This document shows, in pieces, positions 43,330 to 53,095 of a stretch of DNA of 64,000 nt. The DNA comes from DATGKG01 sp963851325. Its GTDB lineage: Bacteria; Desulfobacterota; Binatia; Binatales; Binataceae. The notes below the pieces were generated by a model that saw only the letters and a program-made list of their open reading frames with translations, was not told the origin of the DNA and searched no databases. The stretch lies in assembly GCA_963851325.1 (NCBI GenBank), contig CAWKOR010000001.1, positions 868,001-932,000 on the forward strand. Reading direction: 5' to 3'. The position numbers and the translations under genes were made by a program. The number at the start of each line of letters is the position of its first letter. Position 1 is the stretch's first letter.

Positions 43330-43880
43330 GAGCTGAGAGCCGAATAGGCGGAACCACGCCTCGCGCACTCGGTGATCTTAGGTGCGGCCCCGCAACCGCG
43401 ATCGCACGCCGATGTTTTGGAAGCGCTTCGCGCGATAAGGATTCGACGGGTCGTTCGCGAACGACCCCTACCCGGACCATGCTTGATAGGTGATTTCGAG
43501 GGTTGCGACGATGCGATGCAAGTGATTCGGCATCGTTGAAGCGTTTGGTCGAGACCGTCTTGAAACACCCCGCCATGCGTCCGGAGCGGTTTCCTGGTAG
43601 GGGCGGTTCGCGAACCGCCCGCAACGATATCGGTGATGGCGACGATGCCATGCAGGTGATTCGGCATCGTTGAAGCGTCTGGTCGAGACCGTCTTGAAAC
43701 ACCCCGCCAAGCGTCCGAGCGGTTTCCTGGTAGGGGCGGTTCGCGAACCGCCCGCAACGATATCGGTGATGGCGACGATGCCATGCAAGTGATTCGGCGA
43801 CACAATCCAGGTGTCCTAATCTTCCGAGAACCGAAACATGTCTGCCCAAATTGCATCGCCGATCTTCCCAGTTTCGCCCA
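43330..43880 (-). repeat. REP/RAYT-derived tandem repeat (about 133-bp unit)
   Basis: A unit of about 133 bp begins at GACGATG near 43507, 43641 and 43774. On the minus strand each unit encodes PNHLHGIVAITDIVAGGSRT then FKTVSTRRFN, pieces of a REP-associated tyrosine transposase with its H-x-H motif. Each carries the palindrome GGGCGGTTCGCGAACCGCCC. A related GGGTCGTTCGCGAACGACCC lies at about 43450-43470. The array has no intact transposase and must have arisen by duplication within a decayed gene. Confidence 0.7.
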
Positions 43881-44047
43881 AGCGTATCTTCCTGTCGCTA
43901 GTATCACCACACAGCGAAGCCCTGCGGTCGGTGCAGAGCGAACTACAACCCATCGGACGAATAGTCGTCCCCGCCTGGCCGTTTAGTATGCCGGCGGTGA
44001 ATGGTGGAGATTATTCGGTGACCTTCGCAGAGATCTCGGGCTATCGA

Positions 44048-44090
44048 TAAATCGTTGCGGGCGGTTCGCGAACCGCCCCTACCAGAAAGA
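44048..44090. repeat. REP palindrome, isolated copy
   Basis: GGGCGGTTCGCGAACCGCCC followed by CTACCAG, in the opposite orientation to the copies in the neighbouring array. Pairs in opposite orientation are typical of BIME-type REP units. Confidence 0.65.
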
Positions 44091-44129
44091 AAATGCGATC
44101 GCGTCCGCTAGAAGAAAATGCGCGGCCAG

Positions 44130-44440
44130 TCATTGCCAAGGGGTACAGCGTTCGGGTCTGCCTGCGAGCGGATTTTCCGGGTCGGTTTCCCAACACGCCG
44201 GGTTGTCTCGAATGTACGCGATGATCCGATTAAATGATCGGTCATCTCCAATGATGTGTCCGTAAACAATTCCGCTGCCAGATCGCCCCGTCTGCGGTCC
44301 TCTGGATTTTCGTTGAAGCGTCTGGTCGAGACCGTCTTGAACGCCGCCAAGCGTCCGAGCGGTTTCCTGGTAGGGGCGGTTCGCGAACCGCCCGCAACGA
44401 TATCGGTGATGGCGACGATGCCATGCAAGTGATTCGGCGA
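44130..44440 (-). pseudogene. RAYT (REP-associated tyrosine transposase) C-terminal pseudogene
   Basis: The minus strand encodes PNHLHGIVAITDIVAGGSRT, then ...KTVSTRRFNENPED, IWQRN and, after frame changes, GDDRSFNRIIAYIRDNPACW with ETDPENPLAGRPERCTPWQ before a stop. This is the typical RAYT C-terminus. The H-x-H of the HUH site is present, but at least two frameshifts and a REP palindrome inside the frame destroy it. The 5' side duplicates the array at 43675-43880. Confidence 0.8.
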
Positions 44441-44530
44441 CACAATCCAGGTGTCTGAATCTTCCGATAAGCGAAACCGATCAGCGCAAATTGCATCGCC
44501 GATCCCTACCCAAGCCCGATCTACTGCGCC

Positions 44531-45061
44531 TCAGTGCTTCGCGGGGGTCGGTGGGGTTGGTTTCACGCTCACGTAATATCCCAATGGGCGCCAGGTCCCA
44601 TCTTTGTCACGCATGATCGAAACTTCTTCGCTGCCTCGATCGGTCGCCTTGAAGGCCGTGTCGAAATGGAACGTCACGTAGTCCCCGGGCATGACCTTGC
44701 CCAGTTTGTTTTGATATTCCGTCTTTGCCACCTTCCGCGATGCCACCGGACCCATCGCATTGCGGATGGCGCGCGTCTGAGCGCACCAGCCCGCCTTGTT
44801 GGTCGAATCCTTTAGTGGTTTACCGGCCCGGTCCCACGCCTCTTCGCACTTTCCGGCGTCGAGCATTTGCAGCCATGCTTCCGCTGCTTGGGTCGCTTCC
44901 TTGATCGTCACCGGCGAAGTTGTGGGCGGGACTTCGGGAGCGCTGGGTTCGGTGGAAAGGCCCGCCGAAGTAGACGGTGACTCCGAATCCGAAGACTGAC
45001 ACCCCATGGCGCCGCCAATGCTAAGCGCCACCATCAAGGAAATCACTGCTTGCTTGAGCAT
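44531..45061 (-). CDS. DUF4019-family lipoprotein
   Basis: A 176-residue lipoprotein with lipobox GGAMGC (cysteine 21), a Ser/Pro/Thr-rich spacer and a DUF4019 domain (52-165: AAEAWLQMLDAGKCEEAWDR, FHFDTAFK, DGTWRPLGYYV). DUF4019 is an exported domain of unknown function with an NTF2-like cone fold expected from its pattern. GGGAGG lies shortly before ATG 45061. It is a single gene beside the RAYT remnants. Confidence 0.85.
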   Translation of the reverse strand: MLKQAVISLMVALSIGGAMGCQSSDSESPSTSAGLSTEPSAPEVPPTTSPVTIKEATQAAEAWLQMLDAGKCEEAWDRAGKPLKDSTNKAGWCAQTRAIRNAMGPVASRKVAKTEYQNKLGKVMPGDYVTFHFDTAFKATDRGSEEVSIMRDKDGTWRPLGYYVSVKPTPPTPAKH

Positions 45062-45229
45062 TCGTCCTCCCAGAAGAAAACACCGTCAGGAATAGCGTCT
45101 ACCGAATGTCGCGTGGCCCTCGATTACAACATCGTAGCAGCACAATAGACCGCGGTATTCCAGTCGAGCAAGAAATCTGTGTCAGGACCGCGATCATCGC
45201 ATTGCGGTCCTATCCGACCTGGCTTCTCT

Positions 45230-45268
45230 GACAAAAAGCCGCCGCCCGCAGTTTCCTGCGGGCGGCGG
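45230..45268 (-). terminator. intrinsic terminator for the minus-strand secreted-protein gene
   Basis: On the minus strand GCCGCCCGCAG, loop GAAA, CTGCGGGCGGC is followed by GGCTTTTTG. It lies about 30 bases after the stop of the gene ending at 45295. Confidence 0.8.
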
Positions 45269-45294
45269 GACAAGGACGGCCTTACGAAGTCAGC

Positions 45295-47387
45295 CTACGG
45301 AAGATGCGGGATGAGGCTGACGACCTGCGAGACGTTATCACCCTTTCCTGGATCATGGATCATGATCTGCGCCAGTTGTGAGTTGTACCGGTAACCAGAA
45401 CATGCGTCGGCATAGGTGAAGTGCGTCGCGTCGGTCGGGGTCACGGTGAACGTTCCGTTGAAGCAGCCGCTCGGCGAGCCACCCACTACACCGACGATAT
45501 CGGCCATGAAGCTCGTCTGATTATACTGCTGCAACATCGGTGAGGTTGACGTGGTGCCGGTCACGGTTGCTCCGTCACCAGTTATAGCGGTGAGCAGGAT
45601 AGTCGGGAAGTTACCGGTCTGCGGCAAGGAGGATATCCACGGACCATCCGAGCCGCCAAATACCTCAGTCAAATTGACCAGTCCAATGCCACCGTTAGTC
45701 CCGCTGACACCTGTCACTGGGCCAAATGATGGGCTGCCGTTGGGTCCGCTGCCCGAATCAGTTCCCGAGGAACCGGCAACACCCGGCGAGTTGGTGGCAC
45801 CATCACCGAACTTCGAGTTCGTATCGGTAGTGCCCAGGCCGGCGACCAGAACGGAGGAGTTCGGGAAGGTGATCGCTCCGGTCTGCGTAACACTGCTGCT
45901 GTTGGCAGAAAGCCAAAGGTAGAGTTGGAGATCGGGCTTCCGCAAGCCGGGTTGTCCTCGAGGCAGGTGTTCTTGTAGGTAACCGCTGCGCAGGCCGCGC
46001 GCACGCTGGGGCTCAGGGTAAACATGAACGACGGTCCACCAACCTCAGAGGCTCCGACCTCATGCCAGAAGTACTGCTGCGTGTAGGTGCTACCTACGGT
46101 TTGACTGTTGATGAGGTGCCACGCCGGATGTGCATTAACCGGCGGTCCAACGATATCGGTGGCAGGCGGCGTGATGGTCTCCCCGGTGCCGAGCGTGTTA
46201 ATCGCCAGGATGACCACGTTATGCTCGAGCAGACTGCTGCCAGCCGTGCAGTTGATGAAAGTGTTGCCGGCGTTGCCATTATCGACCGCGCCACTACCCT
46301 GAACTGCCGGAGCGACGTTGGTCGGTGTTGAGGTTGGCGTAGCGGTGGTGGTCGGCGTCGGCGTCGGCGTCGGAGTAGTCGTCGGCGTCGGGGTTGGCGT
46401 CGGCGTCGGCGTAATCGTCGGCGTCGGGGTCGGAGTTGGCGTCGGAGTCGGAGTCGGCGTTGGCGTTGGGGTCGCTGTGCGAGTTGGAGTCGGTGTAGGC
46501 GTCGGCGTCGCGGTTACCGTAGGCGTCGGCGTCATGGTCGGCGTCGCAGTTACCGTCGGGGTCGGCGTCGTGGTCGGCGTCGGCGTCGGCGGAGGCGTGG
46601 CCGGCGGAGTCGGCGGGATGGTCGGGCAGTGGCAAGTGCCGCCACCGCTGCCGTTACCCACCAGCACACCGCACTGGGTCTGCAGGTAGAACAAGTTGGT
46701 CGGGTCCCCACCGCCATTGTCAAACAGCGGAATCTGGGTGAGTCCGCGCGCGGTCGACGGAGGCGTGGTGGATACGATCAGCTGATTGTGAACGATGCTA
46801 CCCAGCAAGTTGAAGGCAGATGAAACGCTGTAGCCGGGGGAATTGGTCGGGTCGCAACCGGCGAAGCATGCGCCGCTCTGCGACTTTTGGCAGAACTGGC
46901 CGTTGCTGTCGGGGCCGGCCGCCACATACGGAACGTTCGCGGCCGAAGCAACGATGGCGATCGCGCCATTGCCGTTGTCTTTGCCTTCCGCGCCGGTGAT
47001 TCCCCAGTTATTGGTCAGGTCCTGGTTAACCGAGAAGGTCTCGATTCCGGCAGGACTGATGGGGCATCCGCAGCACTCGCCCATCTCTTCGTCGTCATCG
47101 AAGACGTAAATCATGGCGCATGCGTCGGGCGCTTCACCACCGAGGCTGGGGTTGGCGCTGTAGTTGGGATTGATCAGGGTGAGGATATTGTCACCGGCGC
47201 CAGTCCCTGGTTCTTTGAAGGTGTCATAGTACGTCCAGAGAACTTCACCGGGACCACCAGGAGTAACGACTGCGCCGGTATTACCGTTGCGCAGACTGCT
47301 CGCCTGTGCGGGCCCAGCGAGCATAGCCGCGGAGATCAGCAGGATCCCGGCAACTAGGAAAGCTCGCGTTTTACCAATACTACTCAT
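45295..47387 (-). pseudogene. secreted protein with Thr-Pro linker, frameshifted once
   Basis: From ATG 47387 there is a signal peptide (MSSIGKTRAFLVAGILLISA, cleaved near QASS). A cysteine-rich domain (about 30-250) follows with CAMIYVFDDDEEMGECCGCP, a block seen in secreted proteins of Acidobacteria-like bacteria. A Thr-Pro repeat of about 90 residues comes next, and then a beta-rich domain (AHPAWHLINSQTVGS, TLSPSVRAACAAVTYKN). Near 45905 one indel moves the frame; the other frame continues ANSSSVTQTGAITFPNSSVL and ends with IPHLP at 45295. Merged length is about 690 residues. The C-terminal domain resembles those in the modular proteins at 58-64 kb. Confidence 0.75.
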
Positions 47388-47881
47388 GCTCGTTCCTCCC
47401 CGATCGTGCGGCGATGTTCATCTCGGTGGCCGCAGCTTTGCGTCATCAAACAACAAGAGCCGTGATGTAGAGCTTTGATACTCAGAGATCTGCCCGCATT
47501 GGGACGGGAAGAGCTCTGGGCAGGCTTACGTTCACGGAAGAAAATTGAGTCCCGCGAACGGATATTCCTGGAATTTGCCGAACCAAGACGCATAAATTCT
47601 GCGTATCTTTACCCTTTCTGCTAGTGCAGACGCAAGTGCAACGTGTCTTTTTGGTCGATTTTCATACTCTTTTAGAAATTCGTTAACTTCTCGCGTTTCA
47701 CTGCACCGTTCGTCCACGTATGAGGATTCTGACCCCTTTACCTCTCCAAAACCACCTTCGTGCACTCCCCTTAATGCGACAAACGCCATTGGGATGACAG
47801 GAAGGGGTTAAATCTCGTCGCTTCACCGCGTTAAGGTAGCATCAATAAGACACATACTGAATCACCGTCGCGCGGCGAAAT
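47388..47881. other. divergent intergenic region
   Basis: 494 bases between two divergent genes; it must contain both promoters. No gene, strong hairpin or recognised operator was seen. Confidence 0.4.
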
Positions 47882-49456
47882 TTGAGCGAATCTGTCGCCG
47901 GGCGCCTCGATGCATCTCGGAGCGGAAACTCCTCCGGCGAATGCGCCTTCACTTCGCGTCTCGAGGTTGCGGGAAAATGGAATCGTGATACGCTCGGCGC
48001 CGCAATGATCATGCTGTTCGCGTTCGCCTCGCTGGTAGCGCTGCTGGGAGCGACCATCTACCTCGCGCAGGAACTCGGGTCGGACGGATCGCCGCTTGAG
48101 AATATCCGCAAGCTGGCCCCACTGGATCAGGCATCCATCGGATTCTTCCTCGCGGCTCTCGCGCTGTTCGCGATCGACGAAATCTACTGGGTCCGCTACT
48201 GGGAAACTCCCAACTATGTGGTCGTAACCGCAGCTATCGGAGCATTGGCGGGCCTCGTCTACCGGATTGCGGCAGGGCATTATGCCGCTCGCGCCGACGG
48301 CGATGGCTGGGCAGGCCGCCGATCCGAGCGGTGGTCGATGTTCGCGGTCTTCGTCGCTTTTCTCGCATTCTATGGGGTAACCGGCTTCATCAATCGCAGC
48401 CCCTACAATGCTCACGTGCTGCAAGCGATCGCGTTTTTGCACGGGCACGCCGATATCGAATATTCCGGCGCCATCGAGATGGTTACCGTAGCCGGGCGTC
48501 ACTATCAGCTGCATCCGCCGCTACCCGCGATACTGATGATGCCCTTCGCGGCGATTTGGGGCCTGGATACCAACCAGACGGTATTCTCCCTGTTTTCGGG
48601 GGCGATCGATGCCGCGTTGGCCTGGTGGCTGCTGGGACGGCTCAACCTGTCATTGAGCGCGCGGGTCTGGCTCACGCTTTTCTTCAGCGCCGGGACCGTG
48701 ATGTGGTTCAACACCCTAAACGGCGGCAGTTGGGACGTAAGCCAGACCGTCGCGGTCGGCTTTACCCTTGCGGCGTTGGGCGAGTTGTTCGGGGCTGCGC
48801 GTCCAGGAATTATTGGCTTGCTGGCGGGATTGTCCTCGCTATCGCGCAACGATCTGGCCTTGGACTTTCCTATCTTCATGGGACTCTGGTATGTGCGACG
48901 GCACAATTGGCGGGAGCTGTTGTGGATGGCGCCCGGCTTCGGGCTGGCAGGCGTGATCTATGTAGCCCTGAACGAAATCCGATTTTCCAGCATCTTCGAT
49001 CTCGGACAGTTTCTGTATACCCCGGGGATTCCGACCTTCGCGCTCGGATACCTGCCGCAAAATTTGTACACGCTTCTGTTTATGCCGCCCAAACTTGATA
49101 TTCGATATCCCTACCTTCACCCGATCTCGTCCGGGCAGGCATTGACGTTTACCTCACCCGCTTTCTTACTCGCGTGGCGTGCGAAGTTGACCGAGATCAC
49201 TCCCCTACTTCTGATGGCGGGCGCAATCCTGGCAATGTTGCCCAGTCTCTTTTTCAACAACAATGGCGGCGCCCAGTATGGCACCAGGCACTACATCCAT
49301 TCGTTTCCGTTTCTGCTGGTAGCGATGGCGAAGGGCCTCCCCAGCGACAATGGCCTTCCGGCCTACACCGATCAGCTCACCAAAATTCTTATCGGCGCTT
49401 CCATCGTTTTTATCGGACTAGGCGTCTATCACACGCGAATGTGGGGCTTCGAGTAA
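47882..49456 (+). CDS. polytopic membrane protein, GT-C glycosyltransferase-like
   Basis: A 524-residue protein with about ten membrane segments. The first large loop contains FINRSPYNAHVLQAIAFLHG and HYQLHPPLPAILMMPFAAIW, the acidic or histidine-bearing region expected for lipid-linked-sugar transferases or related enzymes. The start is uncertain: TTG 47882 gives a 38-residue hydrophilic tail, while ATG 48005 begins at the first membrane segment. Its 3' end overlaps the convergent YfhO-like gene by 28 bases. Confidence 0.72.
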   Translation: MSESVAGRLDASRSGNSSGECAFTSRLEVAGKWNRDTLGAAMIMLFAFASLVALLGATIYLAQELGSDGSPLENIRKLAPLDQASIGFFLAALALFAIDEIYWVRYWETPNYVVVTAAIGALAGLVYRIAAGHYAARADGDGWAGRRSERWSMFAVFVAFLAFYGVTGFINRSPYNAHVLQAIAFLHGHADIEYSGAIEMVTVAGRHYQLHPPLPAILMMPFAAIWGLDTNQTVFSLFSGAIDAALAWWLLGRLNLSLSARVWLTLFFSAGTVMWFNTLNGGSWDVSQTVAVGFTLAALGELFGAARPGIIGLLAGLSSLSRNDLALDFPIFMGLWYVRRHNWRELLWMAPGFGLAGVIYVALNEIRFSSIFDLGQFLYTPGIPTFALGYLPQNLYTLLFMPPKLDIRYPYLHPISSGQALTFTSPAFLLAWRAKLTEITPLLLMAGAILAMLPSLFFNNNGGAQYGTRHYIHSFPFLLVAMAKGLPSDNGLPAYTDQLTKILIGASIVFIGLGVYHTRMWGFE

Positions 49457-51237
49457 CCCGGCTCATCGGGTAGTTCCTTTTGCGGAAACCCTGCTGAGGT
49501 GACAGATGCGGAGATCCTTCTCTTATCCCAGACCGGCGACCATACATACAGTGTGATTGCGCCCAGAATGCCGACCAGGAATATCTCACAGCCAATCAGG
49601 AACGCTGCGCCGTAGTATTCGATCGTCAGGCGCTGCCGGCCGGAGGGAACTCGAATCGACAGCAGTCCCTTGTACTGGAAAGGTTCGCCCTCACCTTTGA
49701 CGACTTTCCATTCGGGGTCGAAATTCTGATTGACCACGACAACCGCTTTACCATTTGCATCTACATCGTAGTCCAACCGGTTAGGCGTCCATCGCACCAG
49801 TCTGACAGTGCCGTTGCCGATCAGGTATTGCTCGCCATGATAGCCGAGTTGATTGGAACCGTAAGCATTGTGCGCGCCTGAATATGCCGATTCGTAGCAA
49901 TTAACGGCTCCAAGATTGGCCAGCGCCATCATGTAAGATCGATTCTCTGCCGATAGATAGAATTGTTGAAAGTTGGGACTCGCACGAAATGGTTCGTGTT
50001 CGCCACCGCCCAGCAGATATTGCATGTTGGAAACTCCTACCCACCAGCAGTCAACGGTAGCTGCCAGCGTCAGGAGGCCGATTACAATGGTGAGCCAGAT
50101 CCTTCTCAGCGAACAAATCGCATCGACCCCGAATCCAGCCAAAACGCCCACAAAGAGCGTCGTCGTCATAAGCAAGCGAGTAGGTGCGTGTTGTGCCGAA
50201 AACACCGGAAACCGATGAAGCAGTACCCAAGGTGAGTAAGCTCCATGGTTTCCAGCTGCGAGTGACAGCAGCACCAGCGTCGTTACTGACCATGGGAGGG
50301 CGCGGCGAAAACGCACGGTGCCTCCAAGCATCGCCATTCCCGCGAAGAAGAAACCGATATAGGCTCCGAATTCCCAAAAACCCCAAAACCCACCCATCGA
50401 GTCGCGCGAAAAGAACTGATTGCGGGAGAAGAGTTCCTGCCCGAACATTGACAAGGTATTCACTTCGAAGGGGTCTACCGTTCTGGGGTTAAATCCGACG
50501 AAATGCACCGCTGGAACCAACTTCGGTGCAGCGAACAACAATTCGAATGCCAGAGAAGTAGACAGCAATAACAGCGGGAACAGACTTCTGTATTGGGCGC
50601 CTAGCACTAGAGCAAGCAGCAGGAGCACTAACGCAACATGGGTAGTCTGATAAATGCCTCCCTCAAAGAAAATGAGCGCGGCGGCAAATCCGGTTGGCAC
50701 GGCGAACATTAGTTGTCGGTTCCGCCAACCCATCCAAAACAGTGCCACTACCCAGGGGATATACATAATACACAGGAACACCGAATGCCCCGGGGCCATT
50801 CGCAAGGAGTACCAGGAACTGCCGGCAAAGGTTGCTCCGCAAGCAAACGCGCCAAGCTTTCCGATATCTATCTGGCGCGCAAGAAGATACGCACCGCCGA
50901 AACCGATAGCGAGATGCGCAATAATTTCGAGGTGTATTCCCAGCAAAGGCCCGAATAGAAGGTGGACTAAGAAAAACGGAGTAAGAATTCGTGATTGAGG
51001 GTTGCCAAGTAGTGGCACACCTCCGCATTTGTACGGATCCCAAAGCGGAAGCTGATGGAAATGGGCTACCGTATAGAAAGGCGCCCAATGCATTTCCATC
51101 GTCAGGTCCCAGTCGTGATCGAGCCCGAGACCGGTCATATTCGCAACGATCGGATAGGTAAAGGCTACCGCGAACGCCAGCGACCCGAGCACGACCAGGC
51201 CTACTTCGAGCGCCCGCCTACCAGGCCTGGAGAACAT
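49429..51237 (-). CDS. YfhO-like polytopic membrane protein
   Basis: A 602-residue protein with about twelve membrane segments and a C-terminal periplasmic beta-domain (VVVVNQNFDPEWKVVKGEGE). The first loop has DHDWDLTMEMHWAPFYTVAH, PLWDPYKCGGVPLLGNPQSR, close to YfhO-family and GT-C proteins. These are thought to add sugars from polyprenyl-phosphate donors to surface polymers. It lies 60 bases after the DUF2723 gene on the same strand and probably belongs to the same transcript. Confidence 0.8.
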   Translation of the reverse strand: MFSRPGRRALEVGLVVLGSLAFAVAFTYPIVANMTGLGLDHDWDLTMEMHWAPFYTVAHFHQLPLWDPYKCGGVPLLGNPQSRILTPFFLVHLLFGPLLGIHLEIIAHLAIGFGGAYLLARQIDIGKLGAFACGATFAGSSWYSLRMAPGHSVFLCIMYIPWVVALFWMGWRNRQLMFAVPTGFAAALIFFEGGIYQTTHVALVLLLLALVLGAQYRSLFPLLLLSTSLAFELLFAAPKLVPAVHFVGFNPRTVDPFEVNTLSMFGQELFSRNQFFSRDSMGGFWGFWEFGAYIGFFFAGMAMLGGTVRFRRALPWSVTTLVLLSLAAGNHGAYSPWVLLHRFPVFSAQHAPTRLLMTTTLFVGVLAGFGVDAICSLRRIWLTIVIGLLTLAATVDCWWVGVSNMQYLLGGGEHEPFRASPNFQQFYLSAENRSYMMALANLGAVNCYESAYSGAHNAYGSNQLGYHGEQYLIGNGTVRLVRWTPNRLDYDVDANGKAVVVVNQNFDPEWKVVKGEGEPFQYKGLLSIRVPSGRQRLTIEYYGAAFLIGCEIFLVGILGAITLYVWSPVWDKRRISASVTSAGFPQKELPDEPGYSKPHIRV

Positions 51238-51297
51238 ACTCAGAAACTCCGACGCGGCGATGAGTCATGCTATGCGGGTACCGAATCGAGACTCCGG

Positions 51298-53001
51298 TTA
51301 AGGAGTTTTAGGCGGAGCATCTTTGCGGCCCACCACCTCGTGAACTGCCATGCCAAACCAATTCAGTTGAACGATCTTGCGCATCCGATACTTCTTTTCA
51401 TAACGCTCGATTTCGTCTGGCCAGCTAACCGCGTAGATCGGCCGCGTACCATAGTAAAGATCCAGCGCGGGACTAAGGCCCTCCCATCCACGCGGCAATG
51501 CCTCGCTATTGTCCATGATGGTGACATCCGGACGCTTGCCTTCGACATAGCGTCCGTACCAAAGCGCCGTACTCGCACCCCACCATGAAAGCACCAGCGC
51601 GTGCGGCTTAAGCACTGAGAACACTCCGTCAATGAACACTTCGGCGTCATTGTCGTTATGCCACGACGAGTTCCAGAGGTTGTGAACCAGATAGTAGGGG
51701 AAGATCAGGCTGGCAACGACCGCCAGGATTGATAACGACTGTCGAATGGACCCATAACTAAGATTCCGAATCGGATCGATTAGCGCCGTTTGCGTGCCTA
51801 TCCCGGTCAGGAAAAACAGCAACCAATTCGACATGATGAAGTAGCGTCCCCGTTCCGCATTCGGCACCGTGACCGAAGCATATATCGGAAGAATGACTCC
51901 GATGAAGACGACTAAGGCAAGCCGCCGATCACGCTTTGCCAAGGTAAAGAACCCTATCGCAGCCAGGATCGCCACGATCGCTCTGCCGGCCGGCGTCAGC
52001 CAGTCGCCGTACCAGCCAATGATTTGCGCGCCGTTCTGCGCAAGAACTCTGGGAATCGCGATCAAGCCTTCCAGGGTAAATAGTCCACCGCCACCGCTGA
52101 ACACGACGTCGCGAAACCTTTCCCAAGTCTGCGGGTCCCAGTAGTTCAGCGGCGCATGCATCATGGCGCGGATTGGAAGGTAGGTATAAATGCCTGCCAG
52201 ACTAGCTGCTCCTAGTAGCGCAGCAACGATCATGGTTTTGGGCGCGAAGAACTCTCGTGGCCGCGTTATAACCGTGTAGATGATGATGGCTGGCAGTTCT
52301 GCCACGAGGATCACTGCAGCGCCAAGTCCAAGTCCGGACAGCACCGCCATGGTCCACAACCAGCGACGTTCGCCGCTGTCCCTCCATTTCAATGCCATGA
52401 GCCACAACGAAGCAGCTATCAAAGCGGTTAACGGGTGTGGGTCGGCATGAATAGCAGTACCCCAGACGTTTCCTGCGAATCCGAATGACAGTGCCGCCGC
52501 AAACGCAATTATCGGTAACACGCGATACCGGAGCGAAATGAAAACCAGCATCGAGGCCATGATCGCCAAAAAGGTTGCCGACATCAGATTCATGCGATAG
52601 GCAAATGAACCGATCGGTACCAGGGTGCCGAAGATTTTCCCCACCACACCGTAGAATGGGTACCCGGTTTGATGCATGTTACCGAGAACGTAAGGAGCTA
52701 CCTGGTATTCTCCGGTATCGAAAAATTCCGGGCCGGGCAGCAGCGTCTGTAAGTACACAACGATCACGATTAGAAACACCGCAACTGCGGTGATTTCGGC
52801 GCGCCTCGCAACGATGACGGTCCAGGCTTCCTGACCTGCTGCGATTAGATTCTTCGTGCTCCAGGGTGGGACTTGACCATGCACCCCCGCGCTATTGTCG
52901 GCGGATCGGCTAAACAGCGACCGAATCGCGGCGATCGACGTAGAACCACTCACGCTTTCCTTGACCCTCCCCCGGTCTGACCGGTCTGAGGATTTCGCCA
53001 T
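51298..53001 (-). CDS. DUF2723-family protein O-mannosyltransferase-like membrane protein
   Basis: A 567-residue membrane protein. A hydrophilic 60-residue N-terminus is followed by the DUF2723 signature LLPGPEFFDTGEYQVAPYVL and GNMHQTGYPFY, with the DTGE acidic pair at the expected catalytic loop. HADPHPLTALIA is the second conserved loop. The family includes TMEM260-type O-mannosyltransferases and many bacterial relatives. Together with the neighbouring GT2 enzyme that could make a polyprenyl-phosphate sugar, protein or glycan glycosylation at the periplasmic face is a reasonable inference. Confidence 0.85.
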   Translation of the reverse strand: MAKSSDRSDRGRVKESVSGSTSIAAIRSLFSRSADNSAGVHGQVPPWSTKNLIAAGQEAWTVIVARRAEITAVAVFLIVIVVYLQTLLPGPEFFDTGEYQVAPYVLGNMHQTGYPFYGVVGKIFGTLVPIGSFAYRMNLMSATFLAIMASMLVFISLRYRVLPIIAFAAALSFGFAGNVWGTAIHADPHPLTALIAASLWLMALKWRDSGERRWLWTMAVLSGLGLGAAVILVAELPAIIIYTVITRPREFFAPKTMIVAALLGAASLAGIYTYLPIRAMMHAPLNYWDPQTWERFRDVVFSGGGGLFTLEGLIAIPRVLAQNGAQIIGWYGDWLTPAGRAIVAILAAIGFFTLAKRDRRLALVVFIGVILPIYASVTVPNAERGRYFIMSNWLLFFLTGIGTQTALIDPIRNLSYGSIRQSLSILAVVASLIFPYYLVHNLWNSSWHNDNDAEVFIDGVFSVLKPHALVLSWWGASTALWYGRYVEGKRPDVTIMDNSEALPRGWEGLSPALDLYYGTRPIYAVSWPDEIERYEKKYRMRKIVQLNWFGMAVHEVVGRKDAPPKTP

Positions 53002-53095
53002 GCGATGGCGCTTCTCCTCAAACAGCTGACCTCACGCAGGAACTCCTTTCCGAACATTATGTACTACTTGTCGCCAGACAGTCTCGCGATAACGA

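Noticed and set aside
43299..43910. 203-codon frame as an intact RAYT transposase
   Set aside because: It reads through tandem repeat units in shifting frames and lacks a complete HUH/Y1 domain.
46330..46610. Short-period repeat considered as a CRISPR array
   Set aside because: There are no unique spacers; it is in-frame coding repeat for a Thr-Pro linker.
46318..46689. Plus-strand frame made almost only of Val and Gly
   Set aside because: It is the complement of the Thr-Pro linker coding sequence and an artefact of its short period.
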